Below, in pieces: positions 26,295 to 35,403 of a stretch of 49,144 nt of DNA. The DNA is from Candidatus Margulisiibacteriota bacterium (lineage in GTDB: Bacteria; Margulisbacteria; Riflemargulisbacteria; GWF2-35-9): NCBI GenBank assembly GCA_028715625.1, contig JAQURL010000010.1, forward strand, positions 1 to 49,144, read 5' to 3'. A program made the position numbers and the translations under genes. The notes under the pieces are model-generated. The model was not told where the DNA came from. It saw nothing but the letters and a program-made list of their open reading frames with translations, and did not search any database. Within the stretch, counting starts at the first letter, position 1, and each line of letters opens with the position of its first letter.

Positions 26295-27047
26295 TTAGAT
26301 TACTTTTATGGATTTAGCCGGTATCCAGCCATTAAGTTGCCTGGTATATTCAATATTTATCCAGCTATCATTTTTTTGAATAACCCTGACTTTCGCCCCC
26401 TGATGTATAATAAACAACGTGGCCAGATCATCGGACGGACCGCTTTTAACCTCTACCCTGTCGATGTAAACCAAAGCCTGATCAGGACTAAAAAAATATG
26501 ATACGCGCGAGTATGTTAATAAAAAAAACAATAACAACAGACCAAACAGCATATAAGATAATCTACGGACATTTATAATTTTTTTTCGGGAATGTCTATA
26601 GAATAATAAACTCAACAAGAACAAGGTTAACAATATAAGATAACACCATATTATACTATCCAGGGATAAACTGTTTTTTAACAGAGAATAGGAATTTTGA
26701 ATAAAATCTGCCTTCTTATCTTCCCTGTCTTGGAAATTAACTTTAACAAGTGCCAGATTATGAGCGATTGACTTGTCATTAGGGCTATATAAATAGGCTT
26801 TCTCATAATAATAACGACTGTTAATGAAATCTTTTAATTTAAAGTACGCATTACCCATATTAAAATATAGTCCGACTGAATAAACTCCCTCATTAACAAG
26901 TTTCTTATAAAGCATAAGAGCTTCGATATACTGCTCATTTTTATAGAAATCATTCGCTTTTTGAAACGTATTCGTACTTTCTGTGTTCATTGCCAGAGAA
27001 TAACTAAATAAAAATACAATTGCTGAAAATAATGTTTTTTTAATCAT
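26295..27047 (-). CDS. BatE-like TPR and SH3-domain protein
   Basis: This 250-residue protein has an N-terminal signal peptide (about 1-19), TPR-like repeats (about 27-110) and two hydrophobic helices (about 130-185). The C-terminal SH3-like domain (about 190-250) contains VYIDRVEVKSGPSDDLATLF and WINIEYTRQLNGWIPAKSI. This is the architecture of BatE, the last protein of Bat (Bacteroides aerotolerance) operons. It is periplasmic or membrane-bound. It overlaps batD by 4 bases. Its exact biochemical role is unknown in the family. Confidence 0.82.
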   Translation of the reverse strand: MIKKTLFSAIVFLFSYSLAMNTESTNTFQKANDFYKNEQYIEALMLYKKLVNEGVYSVGLYFNMGNAYFKLKDFINSRYYYEKAYLYSPNDKSIAHNLALVKVNFQDREDKKADFIQNSYSLLKNSLSLDSIIWCYLILLTLFLLSLLFYRHSRKKIINVRRLSYMLFGLLLLFFLLTYSRVSYFFSPDQALVYIDRVEVKSGPSDDLATLFIIHQGAKVRVIQKNDSWINIEYTRQLNGWIPAKSIKVI

Positions 27048-28720
27048 AAAATATCCCTCATTTGTTTAAACAACTTAAGTGCAGTCTGATAATCATTTTT
27101 TATTAGTTCCCTATCTACTTCGGTCTGCGGCCTAAATTTTTTGTCTTCAAAATAATGCAGGGAATTAATAATTTCCGGTCCGGTTTTTTTACCGCTAAAA
27201 TAGCTTTCCAGTAGCTTATGATTAACCTCACCGATTTTAATTTTTTTCTTTTCTGCAATATACGCTGTAAGAGCTGAATATAAAAGATTATAAAATTGTT
27301 CTCCATCTATTATATTTCTAATGCTTTTATTGAAATGATTTTCAGGGCTCTGAGTAAACCAGAGATTCTTTATAACTAATAAGCTATTATAAAAAAAACC
27401 TGTAACAAATAAAATTATTATAATAAGAAGGACATAAATTTTTAGCTTCTGTCCGTTGATATTATATATAGGCCCAAGCCCCATTTTAATATAATATATA
27501 TCTTCGTTTTCTTTTTGAACCGACTGCTGCATTACCATATTTAAGGAGGTTTTATCTTTATACTTACCATGTTTTATATTAACGATCCTGGCAGGAGCCT
27601 GCAAAGTAATAAATTTCTCAAAATTCGGATCAAAATATGTCCATTCCAATTGAGGAATTGTTATTTTTCCAGCACTTCTGGGAATAAATAAAAATTCAAA
27701 GGTTTTTTGCGCCTTAACACCATCTGTAGTAAACTTTTCTTCCAGAGTAACCTTGGGATCAAATCTCTCCACATCACTTGGCAGTCTAATATCAGGCAAA
27801 GTAGCCAATCGCAGGTTCCCGTAACCGCTGATAACAATCCTGTAGTAGAACCCCTCATTCATGAGTACATTGTCTTTGTCCAAAACTACTGAAATTGTAA
27901 AATGTCCCACTCCCTGACCAAAATTGTTGTGAGACGGTATACTGACAACATTCAGGTTGACCTGATTGGAGCGAACCTCATAATTTGGTTCAAATGGAGA
28001 AACCGAATAAGCTATAATGGCTGAATCAAATGATGCTTTTCCGGTATCTAACGGATAATAGACTGAAGACAACTCATTAACCATATAATTACGTCCCTGG
28101 ATTATTTTTTTATAACTGTTATTATTAGTTTCCAGCTTTGAGGCGCGGGTTAAATTTATTAACTGAGCTTCTTTTAAATTCGGTTGTCCGAATAAAGGTA
28201 AACGGTTGTAAAATTTAAGGACATAAATAATCGGTTCACCCTGATAATATTTCTTTTTGGCTGTCTCGGCTTCTAAAAAAATATTTGAGGCTGATTGCTG
28301 GACATTTTGTTGTCCTGACTGAATATCTTTTTGCTGGTTTGTTTGTGCAACTGCCTTGGAAACATTTACAATTATCCGTTCAGTTAAAATTTTTTTCCCA
28401 TCAATATTTATCGTCATACTCGGAATACTAAGATCACCTTCACGTTTGGGCGATAATGTATAATTGGACTCAAGCACTTTGCTAACTTGGCCGTTTATTA
28501 TCGACACCCTGGAAACTCTGGATGTTCCTATTACAATAAAATCGTCAAGAGGAGGCAAGGTCAGATTAGGCAAATCCTTATCGCCGCTTGCTTCCAGTGT
28601 AAAAGTTAAAGTCTCGTTAACAGCTATTTGCTTTCTGTCAACTCTGGCTTGAACGGACATTTCTGCAAATGTCCAATTAAATATCAGCAATAATATTAGG
28701 CTACCAATCCTGATCTTCAT
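27044..28720 (-). CDS. BatD-like membrane protein
   Basis: From the ATG at 28720 the protein has 558 residues. It starts with a signal peptide, followed by extracytoplasmic beta-rich domains typical of the oxygen-tolerance family, including VNETLTFTLEASGDKDLPNL and FIVIGTSRVSRVSIINGQ. A transmembrane helix (LLIIIILFVTGFFYNSLLV) precedes a cytoplasmic tail of about 125 residues. The frame is open to 28792, but the inner ATG has an AAGGGATAG ribosome site and gives a proper signal peptide. It overlaps the upstream gene by 20 bases. The tail before the stop resembles the C-terminal domain seen in other BatD-like proteins. Confidence 0.85.
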   Translation of the reverse strand: MKIRIGSLILLLIFNWTFAEMSVQARVDRKQIAVNETLTFTLEASGDKDLPNLTLPPLDDFIVIGTSRVSRVSIINGQVSKVLESNYTLSPKREGDLSIPSMTINIDGKKILTERIIVNVSKAVAQTNQQKDIQSGQQNVQQSASNIFLEAETAKKKYYQGEPIIYVLKFYNRLPLFGQPNLKEAQLINLTRASKLETNNNSYKKIIQGRNYMVNELSSVYYPLDTGKASFDSAIIAYSVSPFEPNYEVRSNQVNLNVVSIPSHNNFGQGVGHFTISVVLDKDNVLMNEGFYYRIVISGYGNLRLATLPDIRLPSDVERFDPKVTLEEKFTTDGVKAQKTFEFLFIPRSAGKITIPQLEWTYFDPNFEKFITLQAPARIVNIKHGKYKDKTSLNMVMQQSVQKENEDIYYIKMGLGPIYNINGQKLKIYVLLIIIILFVTGFFYNSLLVIKNLWFTQSPENHFNKSIRNIIDGEQFYNLLYSALTAYIAEKKKIKIGEVNHKLLESYFSGKKTGPEIINSLHYFEDKKFRPQTEVDRELIKNDYQTALKLFKQMRDIL

Positions 28721-30341
28721 CTTTTCTATCCCTTTTATTCTGGGGTGTAAACACCTTGTTGTTATTAAAATTATCCAATATTTGTTCGGCATCTTTTTTA
28801 GAGTATTTACTGTCCTGTTTTTGCGTCTGTCCTTTATCTTTGTTTTCCTGTTGTTTATTCTGCTGGTTATTTTCGGAGCTGCGTTGTTTCTGCTGATTTC
28901 TATTTAATTTTAACATTTGCAGCACTAATTCCAAATTCTTTTTTGCATCCTGGTCATGAGGGTTGCTTTTAAGAGTATTGATAAGATTATTTTTGGCTTC
29001 GCTATAATTTTGTTGTTTGATATTAACAACACTCTGATTAAAATACACTTCACTTCTTAATTTTTTATTCTTGCTTTGTTCTAAAGTTTTTTGCCATTCT
29101 TTGGATGCTTCCTCGGGCTTACCAATCCCGGCTAGTGTATTCGCCAGATTGTAATGGGAAACAGGATTTATATTTTTCTTGGCTGTATTTCGTAAATAAT
29201 TCTGTATAGCTTTGTTATAAGCCCTGGTCTTTATATGGTAATTTCCTTGCTGATTATTTTTCCATTCAGAATAATTAAAGGCGTCAGAAGCATAAGTGGT
29301 ATTATGATAAAACATAATCAAAGCAAAAATCATGGCAATCATGCTTACCCGTGAAGAAATAATAATGGCCAGAACCATAAAGAAAAGGGCAACTGCCAGA
29401 AAATACTGAAACAGTTCCTGGTAGCCCGCAACTTTTACTTCGACCAGGGATTTTTCCTTTTCAATGTTTTCTATATTGCTGACAATCGTACTTAAATTAA
29501 AAGAAGTCTGGTCTACAAAATATACCTGTCCTCCTGTTTGCCTGGCTATGTCCGTTAACACATCCCCATGTAATCTGGAAATTATTGGGTTGCCCTGTTT
29601 ATCTTTTTTGTAATCAACAATATTACCTTTTTCATCAAAAACCGGAATAGGCGCTCCGGCTTCGGACCCTATCCCTATGCAATATACAATTATTCCTCTT
29701 TTTTTCATTTCATTTATGACCGATTCCAGGGCAGAGCTATGATCCTCGCCGTCCGTCAGCAAAATTACAAGCTTTTTAAAATCTGGCGGCGATGGTTTTA
29801 AAGCTGTTTCAGCTGTTCGTAAAGCATCAAAAAAATTTGTGCCTTTGCTGGAAATATAGTCAGGTTGAATATCGTTCAGCAACAATTTAATAGCGCCGTA
29901 ATCTACTGTCATCGGTACCTGTAATAAAGCCTGTCCGCTAAAAAGTACCAAAGCTGTCCTGTATGCCGGCAAATGATTAAGCAGGCTGGAAATCTCCTGC
30001 TTGGCCCTGGTTAAACGGTCCGGATAAATATCTCTGGACAGCATACTTGGCGAAATATCCATAGCCAGCACAATGTCCATTTTAAAAGTTTCCGTTTTAT
30101 CTTTCTGGATGGGTAGGACAGGTCTTAAAAGAACTAACATTATCAAGAAAACCGCCAACAAATGGAAGATTAATTTTATCTTTATTTTTCGTAAAGAAAC
30201 GGGATAAATTCCGGCCAGGAGTCGGGTATCTATTGTTTTTATAACCTTTTTTTGTCGGGAATAGAAATAAAGGAATATTCCTATCAGCAGTATAACAACC
30301 GGCAAATAAATATATATTGATTTAAAATATAAAAATTCCAT
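28701..30341 (-). CDS. BatB-BatC fusion: von Willebrand A domain plus TPR
   Basis: In this 546-residue protein two N-terminal helices lead into a vWA domain (about 85-290). Its metal-binding MIDAS motif is AMDISPSM, with SSKGTNFFDAL and LLTDGEDHSS. Two more helices (about 310-350) are followed by TPR repeats (about 375-480) and a glutamine/lysine-rich, low-complexity tail. Separate BatB and BatC proteins are the norm in many Bat operons; here they are one chain, as also occurs elsewhere. Metal-dependent protein binding at the membrane, working with MoxR, is the expected role. Confidence 0.88.
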   Translation of the reverse strand: MEFLYFKSIYIYLPVVILLIGIFLYFYSRQKKVIKTIDTRLLAGIYPVSLRKIKIKLIFHLLAVFLIMLVLLRPVLPIQKDKTETFKMDIVLAMDISPSMLSRDIYPDRLTRAKQEISSLLNHLPAYRTALVLFSGQALLQVPMTVDYGAIKLLLNDIQPDYISSKGTNFFDALRTAETALKPSPPDFKKLVILLTDGEDHSSALESVINEMKKRGIIVYCIGIGSEAGAPIPVFDEKGNIVDYKKDKQGNPIISRLHGDVLTDIARQTGGQVYFVDQTSFNLSTIVSNIENIEKEKSLVEVKVAGYQELFQYFLAVALFFMVLAIIISSRVSMIAMIFALIMFYHNTTYASDAFNYSEWKNNQQGNYHIKTRAYNKAIQNYLRNTAKKNINPVSHYNLANTLAGIGKPEEASKEWQKTLEQSKNKKLRSEVYFNQSVVNIKQQNYSEAKNNLINTLKSNPHDQDAKKNLELVLQMLKLNRNQQKQRSSENNQQNKQQENKDKGQTQKQDSKYSKKDAEQILDNFNNNKVFTPQNKRDRKDEDQDW

Positions 30342-31345
30342 TATCTGTTTACCTTTAAAAAATAAAAATCATACACTAAATAAATGATATAGAAAATAAA
30401 TCCTAAAAAAGCAAAAATAAAATATTCAGAACGGAATTTAACTGTTGTTTTGGTTTCTATTTTAGTTCTTTCCAGCCGGTCGATATATTGATAAACCTGG
30501 GATAAAGATTCGGCATCTATTGCCCTGAAGTAAATTCCACCAGTAATGTCAGCAATTTTCTTGAGGGTTTCTTCATCAAGTTTGGTCAGATAAATAGAAC
30601 CGTCAGGATTTCTGTAGTATTGTTTACCAAAAACCGGATGGATATAGGGAACAGGTGCTCCTCCCGGTTTGCCAATACCTATGGTATATACTTTTATGCC
30701 TACAGCGGCTGCAAGATGAGCTGCAGTTATGGGGTCAACATCGCCGGTATTGCTCTCGCCGTCTGTCGATAAAATAATAATTTTCGATTTTGTAGCGGAA
30801 TTCCTTAAATGATTTACGGCTTTAACAATAGCGTCGCCAATTGCTGTTTGTCCTTCGATCTGTCCGATTTCCAGAGAATTTATCTGGTTTTGCAGCAAAG
30901 CGTAGTCCACAGTCAATGGAGACATAAGAAAGGCATAGGTGCCAAAAACAACAGCGCCTATAAGATCGTTGTCCCGATGACGGATAAAGTCTGAAATTAC
31001 TTTTTTGGAAACCGTGATCCGGTTTTTCGGCACAAAATCCTCAGCTTCCATGCTTCCGGATAGATCTATAGCCAGCATTATACTAATACCCTCTACATTG
31101 GTTTTTTGATTGGTAAGCATTTTTTGAGGATTGGCCAGGGCAATCATTAATAAAATAAGTGCCAGGCAAAAAATAATAACAGGCAGATAATACCTGATTT
31201 TATTTTTTTTAATCTCCTTGTCATTTAACGGCAGTAAAATATCGGATGGTATTCGCAACTGCAGCTTGTTCCTGTTAATAAAGAATACTACAAGCACCAA
31301 AAGAAAAGGAATAATAAAAAGCAGTCTAAAATGACTGAAGTTCAT
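30341..31345 (-). CDS. BatA-like von Willebrand A domain membrane protein
   Basis: This 334-residue protein has two N-terminal transmembrane helices (about 7-22 and 52-72) and a vWA domain with the intact MIDAS motif AIDLSGSME, GQTAIGDAI and ILSTDGESNTGD. A C-terminal helix (about 305-328) follows. It overlaps the next gene's start by one base and the previous gene by 20 bases. The paired vWA proteins BatA and BatB are thought to form a complex at the membrane. The family's link to oxygen tolerance comes from Bacteroides and is not proven generally. Confidence 0.88.
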   Translation of the reverse strand: MNFSHFRLLFIIPFLLVLVVFFINRNKLQLRIPSDILLPLNDKEIKKNKIRYYLPVIIFCLALILLMIALANPQKMLTNQKTNVEGISIMLAIDLSGSMEAEDFVPKNRITVSKKVISDFIRHRDNDLIGAVVFGTYAFLMSPLTVDYALLQNQINSLEIGQIEGQTAIGDAIVKAVNHLRNSATKSKIIILSTDGESNTGDVDPITAAHLAAAVGIKVYTIGIGKPGGAPVPYIHPVFGKQYYRNPDGSIYLTKLDEETLKKIADITGGIYFRAIDAESLSQVYQYIDRLERTKIETKTTVKFRSEYFIFAFLGFIFYIIYLVYDFYFLKVNR

Positions 31346-32246
31346 TGTCCGGCTCCTTTTGTTGTTTTAAATATTCTTCTATAAGCTCGAGAAGTGATTC
31401 TGTCAATTTTATTTTTCCTTTGGCCTCACTTGGCGATAAACTGTTATTTGCGTACTTTACAGGGTCAAGGCTGATAAAGTAAGAATAAAGAGCATCGGTG
31501 TTTTCTTTTGACAGGTAATCAGGCAGCTTGCTTTTAATCTCATAGGTAGTGCTTTCCAAAAAAGGAAAATCAAAAACCGAGCTAAGATATTCTTTCATAA
31601 TAAATGACAGGCGGAAGCAGTATTCTTTTAAATCCTTTTGCCATACGTTCTCACTTTGTAACGCCTGCAGTTTTTGCAGGGCCAACTGATAGGCGTTTAA
31701 TTTCAGCTGTTCCTGTTCTTCCTTAGCAGTGGGCTTTTTATTTAACTTCTCACGAAATTTGAAAATTGCAGTAACAATAGCGCCAATTATTATAAGTACT
31801 GCCAGATAATTCCACCATTTGAGCCTAATATTTTCCTGTGGTTTGAAGTTCAGGATAAAATCTCTGGTTCCCTGCCTGTCAAAGGCAGAAACTACATTGA
31901 TTGTAAGTGGAGTAAAAACAATATTTTCAGTCCCAGCTATTATTGTGAGGGTGGGAATCTTCTGTATACCCAGTTCAAAGAAGGAAAGCTGGTAACTTTT
32001 TTTAATCTGCTTCTCAGTTTGGAAATAATTCTGTGATAAAACAACCAAAGCAGTATTATCCGAAAAATTCTCCACAAAGTTCAGGGAACGGCCTTTAAGA
32101 AAATTTATGTCAAAATTAACTGTATAATTCAAATCCTCACCCAGGGTGACGTTTCTTTTATTAATTTCAACTTCAGCTCCAGGTATGGCAAAAACCAAAG
32201 AACATATCAAAAGAAAAAAGACAAAAAAATTAGCAGCCCCTCTCAT
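31326..32246 (-). CDS. Bat-operon membrane protein with extracytoplasmic N-terminal domain
   Basis: This 306-residue protein has a signal peptide (about 1-20), a beta-rich extracytoplasmic region to about 150, a transmembrane helix (WWNYLAVLIIIGAIVTAIF), and a cytoplasmic helical tail that includes LKEYCFRLSFIMKEYL. The layout resembles the short BatD/DUF4381-like proteins found between DUF58 and BatA in MoxR operons. It overlaps genes on both sides, so it is translationally coupled. The family assignment is tentative. Confidence 0.7.
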   Translation of the reverse strand: MRGAANFFVFFLLICSLVFAIPGAEVEINKRNVTLGEDLNYTVNFDINFLKGRSLNFVENFSDNTALVVLSQNYFQTEKQIKKSYQLSFFELGIQKIPTLTIIAGTENIVFTPLTINVVSAFDRQGTRDFILNFKPQENIRLKWWNYLAVLIIIGAIVTAIFKFREKLNKKPTAKEEQEQLKLNAYQLALQKLQALQSENVWQKDLKEYCFRLSFIMKEYLSSVFDFPFLESTTYEIKSKLPDYLSKENTDALYSYFISLDPVKYANNSLSPSEAKGKIKLTESLLELIEEYLKQQKEPDNELQSF

Positions 32247-33115
32247 ACCTGCCCCTTAAAATAATTCAACAAAACCGGCAAATAGGGCTTATCGGTATAA
32301 ATAGCCATGGGTTCAATACGAGCCTGTCTGAACATTTTTTTTAATTGAGATTTCCTGTTTTCTATATGCTGCGAATAATCCTTTACCCATTTCCCGGAAG
32401 ATGAATTGATAATAAATTCCCTGCCCGACTCCATATCCAGAAACCGCAAATATGGAAAACCCTTAATGTTCTCTTCAAACAGGTCCTGCAGCCAGATTGG
32501 AACAAGCTGGTGCTTTCTGGATGTAAATTTCAGGGCATCCGAATATCCCTTAGCCAGAAAATCCGATATTAATATAACCACTGCCTGTCTCTTCTGGATT
32601 TGATTAAAATAACCCAAAGCAGCGGCGATATCGGTACTACCGCCTTGTTCATCAGGCTTAAAATCAATAATATCATAAATGATCTTCAGGACCTGTTTTT
32701 TCCCCTTTGCCGGTTTAACATATTTATAAACTTTGTCCGCAAAGATGAGTAGTCCGACTTTATCGTTGTTAGTTATTGCTGAAAAGGCAAAAATTGCTGC
32801 TAACTCGGTCAAAAGATCACGCTTTATCTGGTTTCTTGTACCGAATAAAAGGCTTTTGGATAAATCGATCAGCAGGAACACGGTAAGCTCCCGTTCTTCG
32901 TGATTCACCTTCACAAATGGCTTATCCATCCTGGAAGTAACATTCCAGTCAATCAGACGGATATCGTCACCATACTGATACTCTCTTACTTCACTGAATT
33001 CTATACCTTTACCTTTGAAAGCACTGTGATATTCTCCAAGAAATAAGGTGTTTACTATCTTGCGGCTTTTAATTTCTATCTTCCGTACTTTTTTAAGCAG
33101 CTCTTTTACTTCCAT
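32243..33115 (-). CDS. DUF58 / vWA-like MoxR-associated protein
   Basis: This 290-residue cytoplasmic protein has the DUF58 signature: FSEVREYQYGDDIRLIDWNVTSR near residue 40-60, then a vWA-like fold with LLIDLSKSLLFG (a MIDAS-like DxSxS) and GGSTDIAAAL, VVILISDFLA. DUF58 proteins accompany MoxR ATPases and are thought to be part of their client or adaptor set. It lies between moxR and the Bat genes and overlaps the following gene by 4 bases. Confidence 0.9.
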   Translation of the reverse strand: MEVKELLKKVRKIEIKSRKIVNTLFLGEYHSAFKGKGIEFSEVREYQYGDDIRLIDWNVTSRMDKPFVKVNHEERELTVFLLIDLSKSLLFGTRNQIKRDLLTELAAIFAFSAITNNDKVGLLIFADKVYKYVKPAKGKKQVLKIIYDIIDFKPDEQGGSTDIAAALGYFNQIQKRQAVVILISDFLAKGYSDALKFTSRKHQLVPIWLQDLFEENIKGFPYLRFLDMESGREFIINSSSGKWVKDYSQHIENRKSQLKKMFRQARIEPMAIYTDKPYLPVLLNYFKGQV

Positions 33116-33159
33116 AGCTTAAACCACTAATCCACACATTAACTCATTTACACTAAACC

Positions 33160-33194
33160 CACTCACTTCTCACCATTCACTTTTCACTTTTTAC
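33160..33194 (-). repeat. degenerate heptamer repeat (GTGAAAA-like)
   Basis: Five imperfect 7-base units (CACTCAC, TTCTCAC, CATTCAC, TTTTCAC, TTTTTAC on the plus strand) occupy 33160-33194. They run into the last codons of moxR. On the minus strand the unit reads GTGAAAA, the same as the repeat at 37642. Confidence 0.6.
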
Positions 33195-34177
33195 GGTACT
33201 TCTATCTCCCTGATTACATCATCAATTAAATTTTCCACAACAACCTGTTCAGCTTCAGCTTCATAAGAAAGAATTACCCTGTGACGCAAAACATCTTTAG
33301 CTATAATCTTGATATCGTCAGGAATCACATACCCTCTTTGTTGCATAAGAGCCATTGCCTTGGCTGCCTGCATCAGATAAATAGATGCTCTGGGTGAAGC
33401 GCCGAAATCAATAAGATTTTTAACTTTGGCCAATCCGTAATTTTCAGGTTCCCTGGTAGCAAAAACTATATCTACTATGTAACTTTTTAGCTTGGGATCA
33501 ATATATACTTCCCTGGTTATCTGCTGTAAACGCAAAATGTCCTGCAGAGTTAATATAGAATTAACCTGACTTTCAAAATTTGTTTCCATAAGATCAAGGA
33601 TGTCTTTTTCTTCCTTTTTGGAGGGATAAGTTACCTTGATTTTAAGCATAAACCTGTCTACCTGAGCTTCAGGTAAAGGATAGGTTCCTTCCTGTTCAAT
33701 AGGATTTTGTGTTGCGAGTACCATAAAGGGATTGGGCAATGTATAGGAATCATCACTTATCGTCACCTGCTTTTCCTGCATGGCCTCTAATAATGCGGAT
33801 TGCACCTTGGCAGGAGAACGGTTTATTTCATCAGCCAGAATAATATTCGCGAAAACCGGACCTTTCTTGGTAAAAAACTCTGTGGTCTTCTGATTGTAAA
33901 TCATAGTACCTATAATATCTGCAGGCAACAGGTCCGGGGTAAACTGAATTCTTTTATAAGTACCGCTTATAACTCTGGCTATTGTTTTAATAGTTAATGT
34001 TTTAGCCAGACCGGGTACTCCTTCCAAAAGCACGTGTCCCCCGCTGATCAAAGCAATTATTATCCGCTCGATCATATCCTCCTGACCAATAATAACTTTT
34101 TTAATTTCTTCTTTAATTTTAGTTAATAAGATCGTTTCCTGTTCGATTTTTTTATTCAGTTCTTCGATGTTAACCAT
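33191..34177 (-). CDS. MoxR family AAA+ ATPase
   Basis: This 328-residue AAA+ ATPase has Walker A GGHVLLEGVPGLAKT (about 46-60), Walker B IILADEINRSP (about 112-122), sensor 1 VLATQNPIEQEG and an arginine finger region in AQVDRFML. MoxR ATPases act as chaperone-like machines with vWA partner proteins, and those partners follow immediately here. A strong AAAGGGGG ribosome site precedes the ATG. The stop codon lies inside a run of degenerate 7-bp repeats. Confidence 0.95.
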   Translation of the reverse strand: MVNIEELNKKIEQETILLTKIKEEIKKVIIGQEDMIERIIIALISGGHVLLEGVPGLAKTLTIKTIARVISGTYKRIQFTPDLLPADIIGTMIYNQKTTEFFTKKGPVFANIILADEINRSPAKVQSALLEAMQEKQVTISDDSYTLPNPFMVLATQNPIEQEGTYPLPEAQVDRFMLKIKVTYPSKKEEKDILDLMETNFESQVNSILTLQDILRLQQITREVYIDPKLKSYIVDIVFATREPENYGLAKVKNLIDFGASPRASIYLMQAAKAMALMQQRGYVIPDDIKIIAKDVLRHRVILSYEAEAEQVVVENLIDDVIREIEVP

Positions 34178-34202
34178 ATATTCCCCCTTTCATAAGCTGT
34201 AA

Positions 34203-34454
34203 TCAGGATGTTTTTGCTCCGGTAGTACCTGAATCCTTAGACGGCTTTGCCAAAGGAGCAACATCTGATTTTTTGGATTTATAATCATTAATATGAAAAC
34301 CTGTACCTTTAAAGGCAATGCCGACATTGGAAGATATAATCCTTGAGGTTTGGCCCTGGCAGACAGGACATATTTTTACGGGTTCTTCAGTCATGCTTTG
34401 ACGTTTTTCAAATTCATGAGCACATTTTTCGCATCTATAGTGATATCTGGGCAT
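34203..34454 (-). CDS. FmdB-type zinc-ribbon protein
   Basis: This 83-residue protein starts with the FmdB/CxxC zinc ribbon: PRYHYRCEKCAHEFE and later KICPVCQGQTSRI, four cysteines in two CxxC pairs. A glycine-rich region and a polar tail ending in TGAKTS follow. The family is often annotated as a putative regulatory protein, with no confirmed function. It lies 25 bases upstream of moxR and may lead that operon. Confidence 0.85.
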   Translation of the reverse strand: MPRYHYRCEKCAHEFEKRQSMTEEPVKICPVCQGQTSRIISSNVGIAFKGTGFHINDYKSKKSDVAPLAKPSKDSGTTGAKTS

Positions 34455-34567
34455 CAGCGTCCTCCAAAATCAACCGTGTTCAACGGGATTTAATTATAGC
34501 AACTCAATTCTTTATTTTCAACAGCTCTATCCGCTAAACTTTATATCTTTTTACCTTCAATTTAAAT

Positions 34568-34595
34568 CCTTAATCCTTAATCCTTAAACTTTAAA
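34568..34595. repeat. heptamer tandem repeat (CCTTAAT-type)
   Basis: Four 7-base units, CCTTAAT, CCTTAAT, CCTTAAA and CTTTAAA, lie in the 219-base gap between pcm and fmdB. A fragment reading CACTTCGTCTGGACTCAGTA (34607 onward) resembles the interspersed GTCATxCTGA-type repeats. No gene is apparent in this gap. Confidence 0.6.
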
Positions 34596-34673
34596 CCTCT
34601 TCACACTTCGTCTGGACTCAGTATGACATTACAGCCCCGGGCACCCTTTAAACCCTAAGCCTTCAACCTCCAA

Positions 34674-35321
34674 CTAATTAAAGCCTTCTTTACCTCTGAG
34701 CAGCACAAAGCGAACACCAACAGACTGCCCTACTTTCTTGAGATTTCCATTTATTTTCTGATAGGTATTCAAGTACTGATTAAAGGAATTTCCTTCCGGT
34801 ATCACGATTATTCCACGCTCCTTTAACAGATCAATCCATATGGCGGGTATTTCCGGTGCCGCTGCAGTTACAATAATTTTGTCGAATTTTTTATTCTTGA
34901 ATATTAAAGCTGAACCATCATCATGAATTACTTTAACATTAATGATGCCCAGATTATCAAGATTTTCCTGAGCTGATTTGGCTAATGAAGCAATAATCTC
35001 TACACTTGTCACATTTTTTACCATTCGGGACAATATCGCGGACTGATATCCCGAACCGGCCCCTATTTCCAATACCTGGTCAGTACGTTTAGGGTCGAGA
35101 AGCTGGGTCATGAGGGCGACAATATAGGGCTGAGAAATTGTCTGACCATGACCTATAGGGACAGGCCCATCTTCATAAGCATTGGCCCGTTCCATTTCGG
35201 GAATAAAATTTTCACGCGGAATTTCGAGAAAGGCATTTATAATTCTTGTATCATAAATCCCCCGACGCTTCAGCTGATGCTCCACCATCAGTTCTCTTTG
35301 TTTTTTGGAATCAAAGAACAT
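34674..35321 (-). CDS. pcm: protein-L-isoaspartate O-methyltransferase
   Basis: This 215-residue enzyme methylates isoaspartyl residues of damaged proteins, using S-adenosylmethionine. Hallmarks are GHGQTISQPYIVALMTQLL, the SAM loop VLEIGAGSGYQSAIL, and IIVTAAAPEIP. The usual length is about 210. It diverges from hldE with a short gap and appears to be monocistronic. Confidence 0.94.
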   Translation of the reverse strand: MFFDSKKQRELMVEHQLKRRGIYDTRIINAFLEIPRENFIPEMERANAYEDGPVPIGHGQTISQPYIVALMTQLLDPKRTDQVLEIGAGSGYQSAILSRMVKNVTSVEIIASLAKSAQENLDNLGIINVKVIHDDGSALIFKNKKFDKIIVTAAAPEIPAIWIDLLKERGIIVIPEGNSFNQYLNTYQKINGNLKKVGQSVGVRFVLLRGKEGFN

Positions 35322-35403
35322 AGAGCATTATAACACAATGATAAAAGCAGTGCTCAAGAGATTATAGTTGTCAATTTTATGATTTCTTTGCATAATAAAG
35401 ATT

